DNA of 39,440 nt from Parvularia atlantis (lineage: Eukaryota; Opisthokonta; Rotosphaerida): contig CALSCO010001525.1 of NCBI GenBank assembly GCA_943704415.1, forward strand, positions 1-39,440, in the 5' to 3' direction. The notes under the pieces were generated by a model, which was not told the origin of the DNA, searched no databases, and saw only the letters and a program-made list of their open reading frames with translations. Below, in pieces: positions 11,311 through 21,834 of the stretch (its first letter is position 1; each line of letters begins with the position of its first letter). Position numbers and translations under genes: made by a program.

Positions 11311-11435
11311 GTTTGCGCGGGCGCACGGCGGCGGGCTTCGAGCGCGTGAGGCGTGAGGCGTGAGCGAGACGACGTCGAACACGACCGTGGGCGGGCAGAT
11401 GCGTCTGTCAATATAGCTCTTGACGCACAACTGCG
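11311..11435. promoter_or_regulatory. Divergent promoter region PP2C / tafazzin
   Basis: A 125-bp spacer between two start codons pointing outward. It has three nearby copies of GCGTGAG (11343-11365) and an AT-rich core CAATATAGC near 11409. Promoter function is inferred from position only. Confidence 0.35.
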
Positions 11436-12583
11436 ATGGACCGGCGAGGATGCACGCCGCGGCCGCCGATATCGAGCGCGCTGTGGTCGATGCGCGAGGC
11501 GGCGCGGGCCAACAGCACGGTGTCGCGCGCCGTGCTCACGGCCGTGTGCGGCCTGTCGGCGCTGTTCATGCAGCGCCTGTGCCGCACGACCACCTACAAC
11601 GTCCAGACGCTCATCGACCTCGTCGACTCGGACCGCGGCGGGCGCCCGCTCCTCACGGTGCCGTGCCGCGGCGTGGCGGGCCGCGCACGGGCGCTCACGC
11701 CGGCCCGACGCGCCAGGTCATCAACCACGAGTGCAACATCGATGACCCGCTGCTGGCCGGCGCCCTGCCGTGGCCCGTGCTGCGCCGCTGCATCCGCGCA
11801 GGCCGCATGCGCTTCGTGCCCGCTTCCGAGTACATCTGCTTCCCAAACGACCTCTTGGGCTTCTTCTTCGGCCTCGGCCGGCTCGTGCCCGTGCGGTGCG
11901 CGCCGTCTGCGCGCCAGATGCCCGCGCTCACGTCGCCCGCGGTGCCAGATGGGGCCTCGGCGTGCACCAGTTTGGCATGCGCTACGTCGGCGACCGCCTG
12001 CTCGAGGGCGGGTGGGTCAACATCTTCCCGGAGGGCTTCGTGAACCAGCGCGGTGGGGGTGTGGCCGCGTGCGAGTGCGGCTGGCGTTGACGGGGGCGCC
12101 GCGCAGGGTTCATGTCGCGCATAAAGTGGGGCGTCGGCGAGCTGATCATGCGCGCGGGCGCGGCGTCGCCAGCACAGCACCCGATCATCCTCCCGATCGC
12201 GCACGACGGTGCATGGCCGCACGGACGCGCTGTTGCGGTCCTGCCTGACCGAGCGGGCGCCAGGCATGCGCGACGTCATGCCGGCCTCGCCGCCCGGGTT
12301 CAAGCTGCCGCGGCTGGGGCGCGAGGTGCATGTGATGGTGGGCGAGCCGTTCGACATGCGCGAGCTGCTGGACTACCACGCACACGCAGGGTGCGACATT
12401 CGCGCACACCGCATGCACCTCGCTGAGCGCGAGCGCAGGTCATCGCCCGACGTCGTGCGCAGCCACCTGACCGAGGTGGTGCAGATGAAGCTGGCCGACC
12501 TCGTGCACCGCGTGCGGCACTACCGGCACGACGCCACGCCCGATGACCCATTGCAGCTGCGCTACGTCGGCCGCGGGCGCTGA
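11436..12583 (+). CDS. TAZ: Tafazzin, cardiolipin-remodelling acyltransferase
   Basis: A mitochondrial phospholipid-lysophospholipid transacylase that remodels cardiolipin. Exons: 11436-11657, 11717-11895, 11949-12058, 12107-12208 and 12264-12583, the last with an optional in-frame 48-nt intron at 12391-12438. The N-terminal hydrophobic anchor is VLTAVCGLSALFMQRL. The acyltransferase HX4D motif is VINHECNIDDP. Further family blocks are ASEYICFPNDLLGFFFGLG, GGWVNIFPEG (block III), IKWGVGELI, HPIILPI and MRDVMPASPPG. This is the order in human TAZ (SNHQSCMDDP, ICFTKEL, HIFPEGKVN, FKWGIGRL, MNDVLPNSPPY). The segment between FFFGLGRLVPVR and WGLGVHQFG is shorter than in long human isoforms. The 3' end faces GPHR with 50 bp between stops. 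Confidence 0.95.
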
Positions 12584-12633
12584 GCGCAGCTCGCCTGGCT
12601 TTAGAATGTACAGCTGCACAAGCACAGGCACGG

Positions 12634-14839
12634 TCACGACGCGTGCTCGTGCCGCGGCTGCGACGCCGCCACCCACAGGTGGTTGGCCACGTACAAGTAG
12701 ACGGCCCAGCTCGTGGCAAAGATGAGGAAGAGCACGTCGAACCACCTGCGCCGGCGGCGTCAGCAGCAGCGCAGTCGAGCGCGAGCACGCCGCCGCACCG
12801 GTGGTAGAAGTTGAACTGGAGACTGCCGAGCACACGCGTGAGGATGGAGCTGTGCGGCACGAACGATCAGCGGGCATGCTGGTTGCGCCGAAGCGGGGCG
12901 CGCACCGGTACTCGGGCGGCAGGTTCATGCGCATCAGCAGCACCGACGACACGCAGTACATGCCGATGACCTATGGCCGCGTTGTGAGCGCCCGCGCTTG
13001 TGCGGTCGGCCGCCAAAGGCACGAACCTGCGCAAAGATGAGCACGACGACCTTGGACGAGGCGTTGCTGGCGTGGGCGTGGAAGAACTGCACGGGCGCGC
13101 GCGTCAGTGACGGCGTCGCGCGTCTGCTCGCAGCGCACCTTGCCGAGGTGGATGAGCAGGCCGCGGATGTTGGTGACGATGATCACGCCTGGGTGAGCGT
13201 CAGTGCGTGCACACGACGGGCCGACAGCGCAGCGCGGCGCACCCACGAGGATGAACGAGATGTACTGCGACCACAGTGGCACGTCGACCTTCAGGTGCAG
13301 CCAGTGCACGAGGATCTCCATGCCCTGCGTGACCGGGTCCTTCTTGCCGTGGCGGTCGTAGATGATGTTGACGCTGGCCTGGCCGGTGCGGCGCGGCGGT
13401 GAGCGCCAGCATGCGCAGCGGCGCCTCGCCCACCATCACGATCTTATAGACGCAGTAGACCGACAGGACGTACCCGAGGAAGTTGAAGTAGCGCCCGCGG
13501 AACGTCTTGGACATGCGAATGCGCTCCTGCGGGCGCGTGAGCGACATGCGCACGGGCACACCGCAGTGCAGCGCCAGACCGACCTGCATCAGACGCTGCT
13601 CGTGCAGCTCGAGGAACATCTGGCGGCTGACCTCCTCCAAGCCGCTGATCTCGTTCTGCAGCATGCGCAAGCCTGCGGGCGCCGCCGCGCTCATCACTAC
13701 ACCGCGAGCACGATCGCCAGCGCAGCCCGCACTCTCGTCTGCGACCGTGCCACCGCCGCTGCCGCCGCCACCGCCCCTGAGCCCGCCGAGGCCGAGCAGG
13801 TGCTGCGCAAAGTCGCTCAGCCCCGGGCGGGAGCCGCGCTCGGGCGTCTTTTGCTTGGGCTTCTGGCGCTCGAGCACGACGCGCCTCTTCTGCAGAGCGT
13901 TGGTGCTGGTGTTAGCAGCGGCGACCGCACGCGTCGCACGCACGGCGCACCTTGCTGCCGATGGTCTGGAGGGTCTGGATGAGCCGGCGCTCCTGCTTGG
14001 CGACCTCCTCGGCGTCAACCGAGCTGGTGCACCAGCTTAGGTCCACAACCGGCACGCGCATGTGAGCGCGCACCGCACAAAGTACGTGATGTACGAGTAC
14101 GGCCCGTGGACGGCGCCCGAGCCCGACAGGAACGCCATAACGGTCACGCCGACGACGCCGACGCGGCTGACGAGCTGCTCCATGCCGATCTTGTCTGCGC
14201 GCGGGCGTGCGAGCGTCGGCCGCATGCACCGCCGGCGGGTGCGCGCACCGTGGTCGATCGGGAAGAAAGTGAAGACGTACCAAAACGCGGTGGCGTAGCC
14301 AAGCCACATGAGCGCGGCGAGCACGGCCGTGAATGCCGGCCGAAGGGCTGCGTCCCGCGGCGTGAGCGCACGGCGCGCGCGCGCGCACGGGGCCGCTGCC
14401 GCCGCCGCGGCCGCCGCCGCACCGCGCTGCCAGCTCGCGATGACGAGGTAGAAGAAGTAGTACGGGAGCAGGCCGACGACGATGAAGACCATCGTGTACA
14501 GGCTGAGGCGCCAGTGCAGGAAGCGCGAGGTCTCGTCCAGCACGCCCAGGACCTCGAAGATGATGAGCTCGAACATGGTGCACGAGAGCGTGAACGTGCA
14601 CAGGAACGCGAGCTGCACGCCGCGCTCGCGGATCTCATAGTTCTTGAACAGCTCGAGCGCGAACCAGAGCAGCCCGCCGAGCAGGAACACCATCTGCGTG
14701 CCCAGCACGACGAGCGAGTCCTGGCACGGCGCGAGGCGTGAGGCGTGCGATGCGGGCCGCGCGCGCGCGCAGGCACCGTCAGGAACCGCTGGCTCAGCAG
14801 CGCCGGCAGGATCGCGATCTCTGCCGCCGGTGCGTTCAT
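12634..14839 (-). CDS. GPHR: Golgi pH regulator / GPR89 family anion channel
   Basis: A multi-pass membrane protein that acidifies the Golgi in animals (plant GTG1/2 are relatives). Start ATG 14839 (MNAPAAEIAILPALLSQRFL). Diagnostic blocks are LFKNYEIRERGVQLAFL, CTMFELIIFEVLGVLDE, EQLVSRVGVVGVTVMAFLSG, ERRLIQTLQTIGSKV, EISGLEEVSRQMFLEL, KTFRGRYFNFLGYVLSVYCV, DPVTQGMEILVHWL, WSQYISFILVG, IVTNIRGLLIHL, VIGMYCVSSVLLMRMNLP and LQFNFYHRWFDVLF. These follow human GPHR in order and nearly residue for residue. About nine short introns are needed. A low-complexity insert (GLGGLRGGGGGSGGG) sits in the large cytoplasmic loop. The tail ends SQPRHEHAS. Confidence 0.95.
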
Positions 14840-14962
14840 CGCGTGCAAAGTGCTTCCTGGGGCCGCCGTCTCACGAGCCGCTCACGGCCCGGGCCACAGA
14901 CACAATTTTTGTCAAGCATTTTTAAAGAGGGGACGCGCGTGTCGCGGCGCCAGTGTGCGCGC

Positions 14963-17900
14963 TCAGCCGAGCAGGATCACGAGCTCCTTCGTGTGCTGCG
15001 CGATCGTGAACGCGAGGCCAGCCACGCCCTGGCTCTCGGGCCGCAGACCCTGTTGCACGGCCACGGTCAGCGCGCGTGGCCTCGCGACGCAGGCCCCGAG
15101 CACGCACGTCGCGGTCGACGTTCTGGCGGATCTCGAGCATTGACGCGATGACGGTCGCGAGCGACTGCAGGATCGCGTCGACGCGCGGGAGCACCTCAGG
15201 CGCGGGCGCCTGGCCGGGCGTGGTGAGGCTGTGCGAAATGACGTTCTTGAACCGGGTGATGGCGACGACGACCGAGTCGAGCGCCGTGATAAAGTCGCTG
15301 TCGGAGCGGGCCGTCTGGCACGCGCGCGCGGGTCAGCGGCGCATGCCATCGCCAGGGCCACCGCGCGCACCTTGAGCACGAGCAGCAGCGTCTGGATCGC
15401 CTGCACGATGACGTTGGTCTGCTGGTCCAGGAACGCCTTAAGGTCCTCGACCTGGCAGCGCGCGTCAGCACCTCGCCATTGCCATCGCATGCCGGCGCGC
15501 ACGAACCGCAAACTCGCTGCGCGCGGTCGACACGCCCGCATTGAGCTGCGACAGCAGCTTCATGACGACTTGCGAGAGCGCGGTCGACAGCGTCTCCATC
15601 TGGATCACCGACTCCTCCGTGAGGTGGCCGCCCGAGGCTTGCCCCTTGGCCAGCACGACGAGCTGCGTGAGCTTGTCCGAAATCTCGTTCTGCAGGCTGT
15701 TGAGCTTCTCGATCTGCTGCGGCTTGAGCTCGCCCTTGTGCTGGCGCTCAAACTCCTCCGCGTCGTCGAGGTGCTTGCGCACGGTCATCACTGCGCACGC
15801 ACGGTCAGACCACGCATCGCGAGTGCGCACGCACACGCGCCGCACCGATCGACTTCATTGCCAGGAGGATGTCGGCCGGCACCTGGCGCTGCACCGCGCC
15901 AAACAGCTCCTGGATGCCGTTGACGAGGTCCTTGATGGCCATGCCGTCGTCAAACACCATTTCCTGTTGCGCACGGAATGAGCACCGCGCAAGACACAGT
16001 GCAGCGCGGCGCACCTCGGTCACCGAGACCATGAAGCTCGTGTTGGTCGACTGGCGCGGGAGCGTGGCGACGCCGGCCATGCCCGCGCGCGACATTGTGC
16101 TCTGCACCATTGACGCGCGCGCGCTCGCCTTTGGCAGCGCGTGAGGTCACAGGCAGCGGTCGGCACGCGTGCGTGCGCACCTTGAGCGACGACACCTGCT
16201 CCTTGAGCGCGCGGACCTCCTCCTTTAGCGCCATGTTCTCGACCTGGATCTCGTTGCGCTCCATCTCGACGTTGTTCTTCTCGTCCAGTAGCGCGCGGGC
16301 CTCACGCGACTTGGCCTCGACCGCGTTCTCGTGCTGCAGCAGCATCGCCGACAGCTCCTCGACGATGGCCTTGTGCTTGGCCGAGCTGGCCTCGATGTCG
16401 CCGAGCAGCGCCTTTTTCTCCGCGGTGAGCTGGCGGTGGGCTGTCAGCTGCTGCACACCAGCGCGCAAACGTCTGCCGGCGCACTTCGCTCAGGAAGTCC
16501 TGCGCGTCACTCAGCTGCGTGTTGAGCGAGCGGATGCGCTCTTCGTCCTGCCGGACGGTCAGCTCGAGCAGCGCGACCTGCTGCAGCAGCTTCTCGTTCG
16601 CGGCCATCTGGCTGCGCAGCGCCTCTTCCGACTGCGGCCCCGTGAGCCTTGCCGCGCGGGACAACCACGCGCGCACCTTGTACTGCTCGGCCTCGTTTTG
16701 CCGCACCATGCGCAGCTCCTGCTCCAGGTTGGAGATCTGGCGCTCGTACACGGCGACCTTGCTGCTAAACTCGCTCTCGAGCGCGACGATCTTCTGCGCG
16801 TGCTTGGCCTGGGCCCGCGCGGCGGCGGCGGTGAGTGCGCGGCTGGTGATCGCGCGTACGCGTCGTGCCGGGCGCACGTTGAGCTGCGTCATCTCGGTCT
16901 GGTGCACCAGGCGCACGTTCTGGATCAGCTCCTCCGTGTGCACGGACGACTGCGCGGCCTCGACGAGGACCGACGCGGCCGAGCCGCGCTTCAGGTCAGG
17001 CACGGGCGAGGGCGGCACGGCCAGCCCGGCGGGCTTGGGCGGGAGGACGAGCGTGCGGTCGGGCGAGGCCGTCAACGGCGGCTGGATGAGTGTGTGCGTG
17101 CGCGAGCCGGCGGGCGAGATCATCGTGCCGAGGTCGGCCATGAGGTTGTCAAGTGAGTCAAAGTTGAGCGTGCTGTACTCGGTGTCAACCTCGGTCGCGG
17201 CGGTTGCTGTGGCGCGAGCACGCGTCACACGGCCATGTCGTGCAGCATGCCGCACAGCCGCCCGCACCGCTCTTGTCGCCCAACGGCCGTGGCGGCGCCG
17301 GCATGGTGACGTTGGATCCGCGCGTCTTGCTGCGTTGCGGGCGCGTGTCAAGGCAGCGCAAGCGCGCGTTAGGGCAGAGTGCGCGCACGTCAGCGCCTGC
17401 GCGACGATCGGCGCAGGCGGTGCGGGCGTGCGCTCCGGGTGCGCGGCCGCACGCGCGGCGCCTGCGCCGGCCGGGTGCGGGGGCAGCACGGCCACGCCGC
17501 CTGGAGGCGGCTGGAACGCGGCCGGCGGGCTGGACGAGAGCGCGGGTACGGGTACGGGGGCGACTGCGGCTGCGTGTGCGGGTGCGGCTGCGAGCGTGCC
17601 CTCGACGGCTGCGCGCGCGGCCGGGAAGCGGCGGCCGATCTCGACGTAGACGTCGCAGGCGAGCTCCTTGTACCTGTCGGGCGCGTCAGGCCGCAGGGTG
17701 CGCGCCGCACACGGACGCGCCTGTCATCCGGCAGCGTCGCGAGCTTCTGCCGCGCCTGGTTGCGCTTCGGGTGGAACAGGTCCTGCACGGGCAGGAACGG
17801 CATCGCCTCGCCGCCCTGGGCCGCCGCGCGCATGAGACGGCGCACGCTCGCGGCGCACGCACGCGCACCCGCAGCGCCACACGGCGTTTGAGCTCGTCAA

Positions 17901-18162
17901 ACACGTCCGTCGCGAGCTCGTTGAACTGCTGCTTGGACAGCTTCGTGAGCTTGTCGCTGCGGTGCGGTGCGGCGCGGCGCGGCGCGTGTTTGGCGTGCGT
18001 GCGATCGCGAACGCCGCGCGGGCGGCTGCCGCACCGCGCGAGCAGGCGCGCGTCGCCGACGCCCTTCTGCTTGACCTCGTCCAGGTACGCCGCGAGGTAC
18101 GCGTGCAGCTCGCGCAGCTGCGCCTCGGCCGCATCGTCCTCGCGCGAGCGCTTCGACGCCAT
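14963..18162 (-). CDS. Spa2/GIT-type scaffold (SHD repeats, LD-like motif, coiled coil)
   Basis: A polarity or adhesion-type scaffold. The start is ATG 18162 (MASKRSREDDAAEAQLREL). Two Spa2-homology-domain repeats follow: DKLTKLSKQQFNELATDVF+DELKRR, and FHPKRNQARQKLATLPDDR joined to YKELACDVYVEIGRRFP. The second is split by a GC-AG intron (17674-17720). A Pro/Ala-rich linker comes next, then FDSLDNLMADLGTMI, which resembles a paxillin LD motif (LDELMASL). A long coiled coil follows (FSSKVAVYERQISNLEQELR; EVRALKEQVSSLK). The C-terminus is predominantly helical (IEKLNSLQNEISDKLTQLV; VIQMETLSTALSQVVMKLL; FTIAQHTKELVILLG), recalling a FAT-like four-helix bundle. SHD proteins (yeast Spa2, metazoan GIT) bring together exchange factors and kinases at polarity sites. 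There is no ArfGAP domain. Confidence 0.8.
17674..17720 (-). other. GC-AG intron in the Spa2/GIT-like gene
   Basis: Joining ...CCGGATGACAG to GTACAAGGAG keeps the conserved SHD reading (DDR-YKELACDVY). The only donor with the right phase is GC (intron begins GCGCGTCC, ends CCCGACAG, 47 nt). CCTGAC, a branch-like motif, lies 16 nt before the acceptor. Confidence 0.75.
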
Positions 18163-18187
18163 CCGGGAGAGGAGGAAGAAGAAAGGG

Positions 18188-18196
18188 AAAAAAAAA
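18188..18196 (-). terminator. Pol III terminator of tRNA-Lys (T9)
   Basis: A run of nine T in the minus-strand sense, 12 nt beyond the tRNA 3' end, is a canonical RNA polymerase III stop. Confidence 0.85.
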
Positions 18197-18208
18197 TAAA
18201 CAAGCACT

Positions 18209-18315
18209 CTCCTCGTGTGGGGGTCGAACCCACGACCCCAGGATCGCCAAGCGGCCTGACGTCACGCGCCGCGCCAATAAAAGTCCTGTGCTCTAGCCGA
18301 CTGAGCTAACGAGGA
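18209..18315 (-). tRNA. tRNA-Lys-UUU: tRNA-Lys (UUU) with a 33-nt intron
   Basis: All arms pair: acceptor TCCTCGT/ACGAGGA, D stem GCTC/GAGC, anticodon stem CAGGA/TCCTG, and T stem GTGGG/CCCAC with the TTCGACC loop. The anticodon loop CTTTTAA has anticodon TTT. An insertion of 33 nt (18245-18277) lies between positions 37 and 38, the standard site of eukaryotic nuclear tRNA introns. No CCA is encoded. A T9 terminator follows. The D-arm and T-arm sequences serve as internal A and B boxes. Confidence 0.95.
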
Positions 18316-18375
18316 AGCATTATCCGATCGGGCGCGGAAAACGGCCAAGACCGCGCGCACGCCGTAATCAACCGC

Positions 18376-20703
18376 ATGGCCGAGGCAGCGCCCGTCGCGG
18401 GCCCCTGGACGGCGCTGGACCCGCCGCTGCGCGCGACGACGCTGGCCGCGCTCGCGCGCCTCGGCTTCGCACAGATGACACCCGTCCAGGCCAGCGCCAT
18501 TCCGCTCTTCATGTCCAAGAAGGACGTCGTGGTCGAGGCCGTCACGGGCTCTGGCAAGACCCTCGCCTTCCTCGTGCCCGTGCTCGAGATGCTCCTGCGC
18601 CGCGACGCGCCGCTCAAGCGCAACGAGGTCGGCGCGGTCGTGATCGAGCCCACGCGCGAGCTCGCCAAGCAGGTCGCCGACGTCCTCCAGACCCTCCTCG
18701 CCGACGTCCCGCACCTGCCCATGCTCATGCTCACGGGCGGCACGCACCTCGAGCACGACGTGGCCGCGTTCCGCGAGCACGGCGCCGCCATCGTCGTCGC
18801 CACGCCTGGCCGCCTGGAGGAGATGATGGCCAAGGTACAAGACTTCCGCCTGCAGGAGCTCGAGGTGCTCGTGCTGGACGAGGCCGACCGGTGCGCCGCA
18901 GCCGTGGTGCCGGCCGCCACCGCACGCGCGCGGTCTCACGCCAGGGGCGCAGGCTGCTCGACCTCGGCTTCGAGACGACGCTCAACAGCATCATGCAGCG
19001 GCTGCCCAAGCAGCGCCGCACGGGGCTGTTCTCCGCGACCATGACCGACGGCGTGCACGGGCTCGTGCGGGCGGTGTGCCGCGCGGGCCGGCCGACCGCG
19101 TGCCCGGCCGCTCACGCGCGTAAATGGCAGGGCTTGCGCAACGCCGTGCGCGTCGTCGTCAAGGTGGAGCGGTCGCAGTCCAAGGTTGTGCAGAAGACGC
19201 CGTCGCGGTGAGCACGTGAGCGCCGTCGAGCGCTGCCCGGCTCAATGCGGTGCAGGCTGCACATCCACTACCTCGTGTGCGAGAGCGACGAGAAGATGGC
19301 GCATCTGGCCACGTTCCTCAAGGGCCGCGCGGGCGAGAAAGTGATGGTGCGCCGCGGGCGAGCCGTGGACGGCCGGCACTGACCCGAGCCAACACCAGGT
19401 GTACTTTGCGACGTGCGCCTGCGTCGACTACTACCTGCGCGTGATGGCGAGGATACGCATGCTCAAGGGCGTCAACCTGTTTGGGCTGCACGGGCGCCTG
19501 GACCAGCGCAAGCGCAACGGTGCGCCCTGTGGGTGGCCTATCTGCTGCTCACGTGCGCGCGAGCGCGTGCAGCCGTCAGCCAAGCTTTTGCCGCTAGCAC
19601 CGACGGCGTGCTGCTCTGCACCGACGTCGCCGCGCGCGGCCTCGACATCCCCGACGTCGACTGGGTTGTCCAGTACGACCCGCCGCAGGACCCATCCGAC
19701 TTTGTGCACCGCTGCGGGCGCACGGCGCGGATCGGCAAGGAGGGCAGCGCGCTCGTCTTTCTGCTGCCCAAAGAGGAGACGTACATTGGTGCGTGGCGCG
19801 CGGTCGGCGCGTGCACACCGCGCGCTCACTGCCGCGCGAGCAGAGTTCATGCGCCTGAGGAAAGTGCCCGTGACGCCCTTCGCCACTGAGCCGGTCGGCC
19901 GCGAGCATGTCGAGCGCGTGCTGTCGCAGATGAAGGCCGCGAGCCGCCGCGACCGCGACGTGTTTGAAAAGGTGTGCACATCAGCGCCAGCGTGAGTGTG
20001 CGCTTAGAATTGTTCGCCGAAGGGCACGCTCGCCTTTGTGAGCTTCCTGCGCTCGTACAAGGAGCACGTCTGCAGCTACATCTTTGTGCTCCGCGACCTC
20101 GACCTGGGCCGGCTGGCGCGCGGCTTTGCCCTGCTCCGGGTGCGCGCGTCGCTCTGCCGCGGTCGGTTTGCTGATTGCTCTCGCGCCAGCTGCCCAAGAT
20201 GCCCGAGCTCAAGAACGCCAAGATCGACTTTGCGCCCGAGGAGATCGATGTGCGCGCGCGTGGGCTGGCCGCTCTGCCCCGCTCTCTCGCTCACGCACGA
20301 CGGCGCAGTTTGACGCGATCCCGTACGCCGACAAGACGCGCGAGCGCCAGCGGCAGGCGCGCCTGGCCAAGATCCGCGACGGGTCGCTCGTGCCGAAGCC
20401 CGCGCGCGGCCGGCGCCCGGCCAAGACCGTCGCGTGGTCCGACCAGAAGGACCGCAAGAGCAAGCGGCGCGACCGGCGCGAGAAGTGCGTCGTGGCGTGG
20501 TGCGAACGCGCGGCCTGTGCCTGACGGCGTCGCGCAGGAAGGACCTCAAGCGGCAGCGCGGGGCCGACGATGCGGGCCCGGCCGACGCGGCCGTGGACCT
20601 GGACGAGATCAACGAGGACTACCGCGCGTACAAGCGCTCACGCAAAGGCAGACCAGACGACGACGATGTTGACTCGAGCACGCTCGACAATGCCGATTTG
20701 TAA
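18376..20703 (+). CDS. DDX55: DEAD-box RNA helicase DDX55/Spb4 (60S ribosome biogenesis)
   Basis: A nucleolar ATP-dependent RNA helicase needed for 25S/28S rRNA maturation. All motifs are present: Q motif [24 protein letters not shown], Ia PTRELAKQ, Ib TPGRLEE, II DEAD (followed after splicing by RLLDLGFE), [27 protein letters not shown] and [12 protein letters not shown]. The C-terminal block is typical of Spb4/DDX55 rather than other DEAD helicases: [63 protein letters not shown], and a basic tail. About ten short introns interrupt the gene. The start is the first ATG, 60 bp from tRNA-Lys. The stop lies only 32 bp before the next start codon. Confidence 0.95.
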
Positions 20704-20735
20704 TTAGCCTGTGCGCTGAGGCTTACGTACAGAGG

Positions 20736-21752
20736 ATGGCGCCGCGTGAGTGCCCGGAGCCCCTCGCCGGCTTCGACTTCCTGCTGGGCGTGCTGCTGCT
20801 GGGCGGCATCCTGCTCTCGTACCTGCCGCAGATGGTCAAGATCTGGCAGCGCAAGAGTCACGTGGGGTTGTCGCTGACGCGGGTGAGGCGTGTTCACCGC
20901 GTCCGCACGACCTGCTCACCACGCGCCGCCGCCGCACCGCCCCGCGCCGCCGCCGCCCCGCGCAGCTTGTCCTGGCCACCGTGTGCAGCTCGGCCAACTT
21001 TGTGCTCTATGTCGCGCTCGAGAGCAACGACGCGTTCTACTGCTGCACGTCATCGTTCGTGTGCTTCGCCAACATGCTCTCGTTCATCCAGAGCACGCTC
21101 ATCGTTCTGTGCGACGAGGGCACGATCCTCCTGGCCTTCTACTACTTTGACCACAACTGGCTGGCCGAGAACGGCTACAACGCGCACAAGCTCTTTGCCG
21201 AGGCGCGGCTGATCGTCTCACTGCTCGTGGGCTGGCAGGCGCTGATCCTCCTGGTGCGTTGGCGCACGCACCACTGCAGCCGGCCGCCCGCTGATGCGCG
21301 CTCAAACACGCAGCTCTTCCTCAGCTTCACCCTCGGCCTCGGCTTCGACAGCTCGGTCACGTACATCTACGGCCAGATCCTCGTCGCCATCGCCTCGATC
21401 GGCACCATCCTCGTACTCCTGCCGCAGATCTACGCCACGTACAAGCTCAAGCACATTGGCTCGCTCTCGATGGCCACACTCTTCCTCCAGGGCTTTGGCA
21501 CGGTCATCCTCACGTACTTCTCGTTCACACAGAACGCGTGCGTGCGCCATGTTCGCCAGCCCGTGCACGCGGTGCTCAGTGCGCCCGTCGCCGCCCAACA
21601 GGTGGTACATCTCCGTGCCCTACGCCTTTTCCGCGTTCTTCACCATCGTCCTGTTCTTCGAGGCCTGGTACTTTCTCCGGCAGGATCGCAAAACCGGCCA
21701 CGACCCGACCGCGACCGCTGGCGTGCACAACCCGCACCACCCCAAGATGTGA
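20736..21752 (+). CDS. PQ-loop repeat membrane protein
   Basis: A seven-helix transporter-like protein of the PQ-loop (MtN3/cystinosin) superfamily, often in lysosome, vacuole or Golgi membranes. Two PQ motifs are visible: ILLSYLPQMVKIW (residues about 26-38) and ILVLLPQIYATYKLK in the second half. Hydrophobic helices include LLGVLLLGGILL, LVLATVCSSANFVLYVAL, ARLIVSLLVGWQALILL, ILVAIASIGTIL and FSAFFTIVLFFEAWYFL. Three introns separate the exons, each with GTGAGG or GTGCG donors and CAG acceptors. The first is unusually long (about 80 nt) and CCG-rich. The tail is short and polar (GVHNPHHPKM). The substrate cannot be told from sequence. Confidence 0.85.
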
Positions 21753-21820
21753 GAAACAGCGCCGGCTGCTGGCTGCGCCCTCCCCACTGCTACGTACGTA
21801 GGCCTATCAAGAAGTGCCGC

Positions 21821-21830
21821 AATAATAAAA
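21821..21830 (+). promoter_or_regulatory. AATAAA polyadenylation signal for the PQ-loop gene
   Basis: AATAATAAAA, 69 bp after the PQ-loop stop, contains AATAAA. It lies next to the stop codon of the opposing 7TM gene (21835), so the two convergent 3' ends probably overlap. Confidence 0.5.
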
Positions 21831-21834
21831 GCAA

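Noticed and set aside
18245-18277. Insertion splitting two tRNA halves as separate genes
   Set aside because: The two halves form one perfect cloverleaf, and the insertion is at the standard 37/38 intron site.
21620-21834. Extension of the 7TM frame antisense into the PQ-loop gene
   Set aside because: A typical GTGCG...GACAG intron gives an earlier TAA, and the extension has no receptor-tail character.
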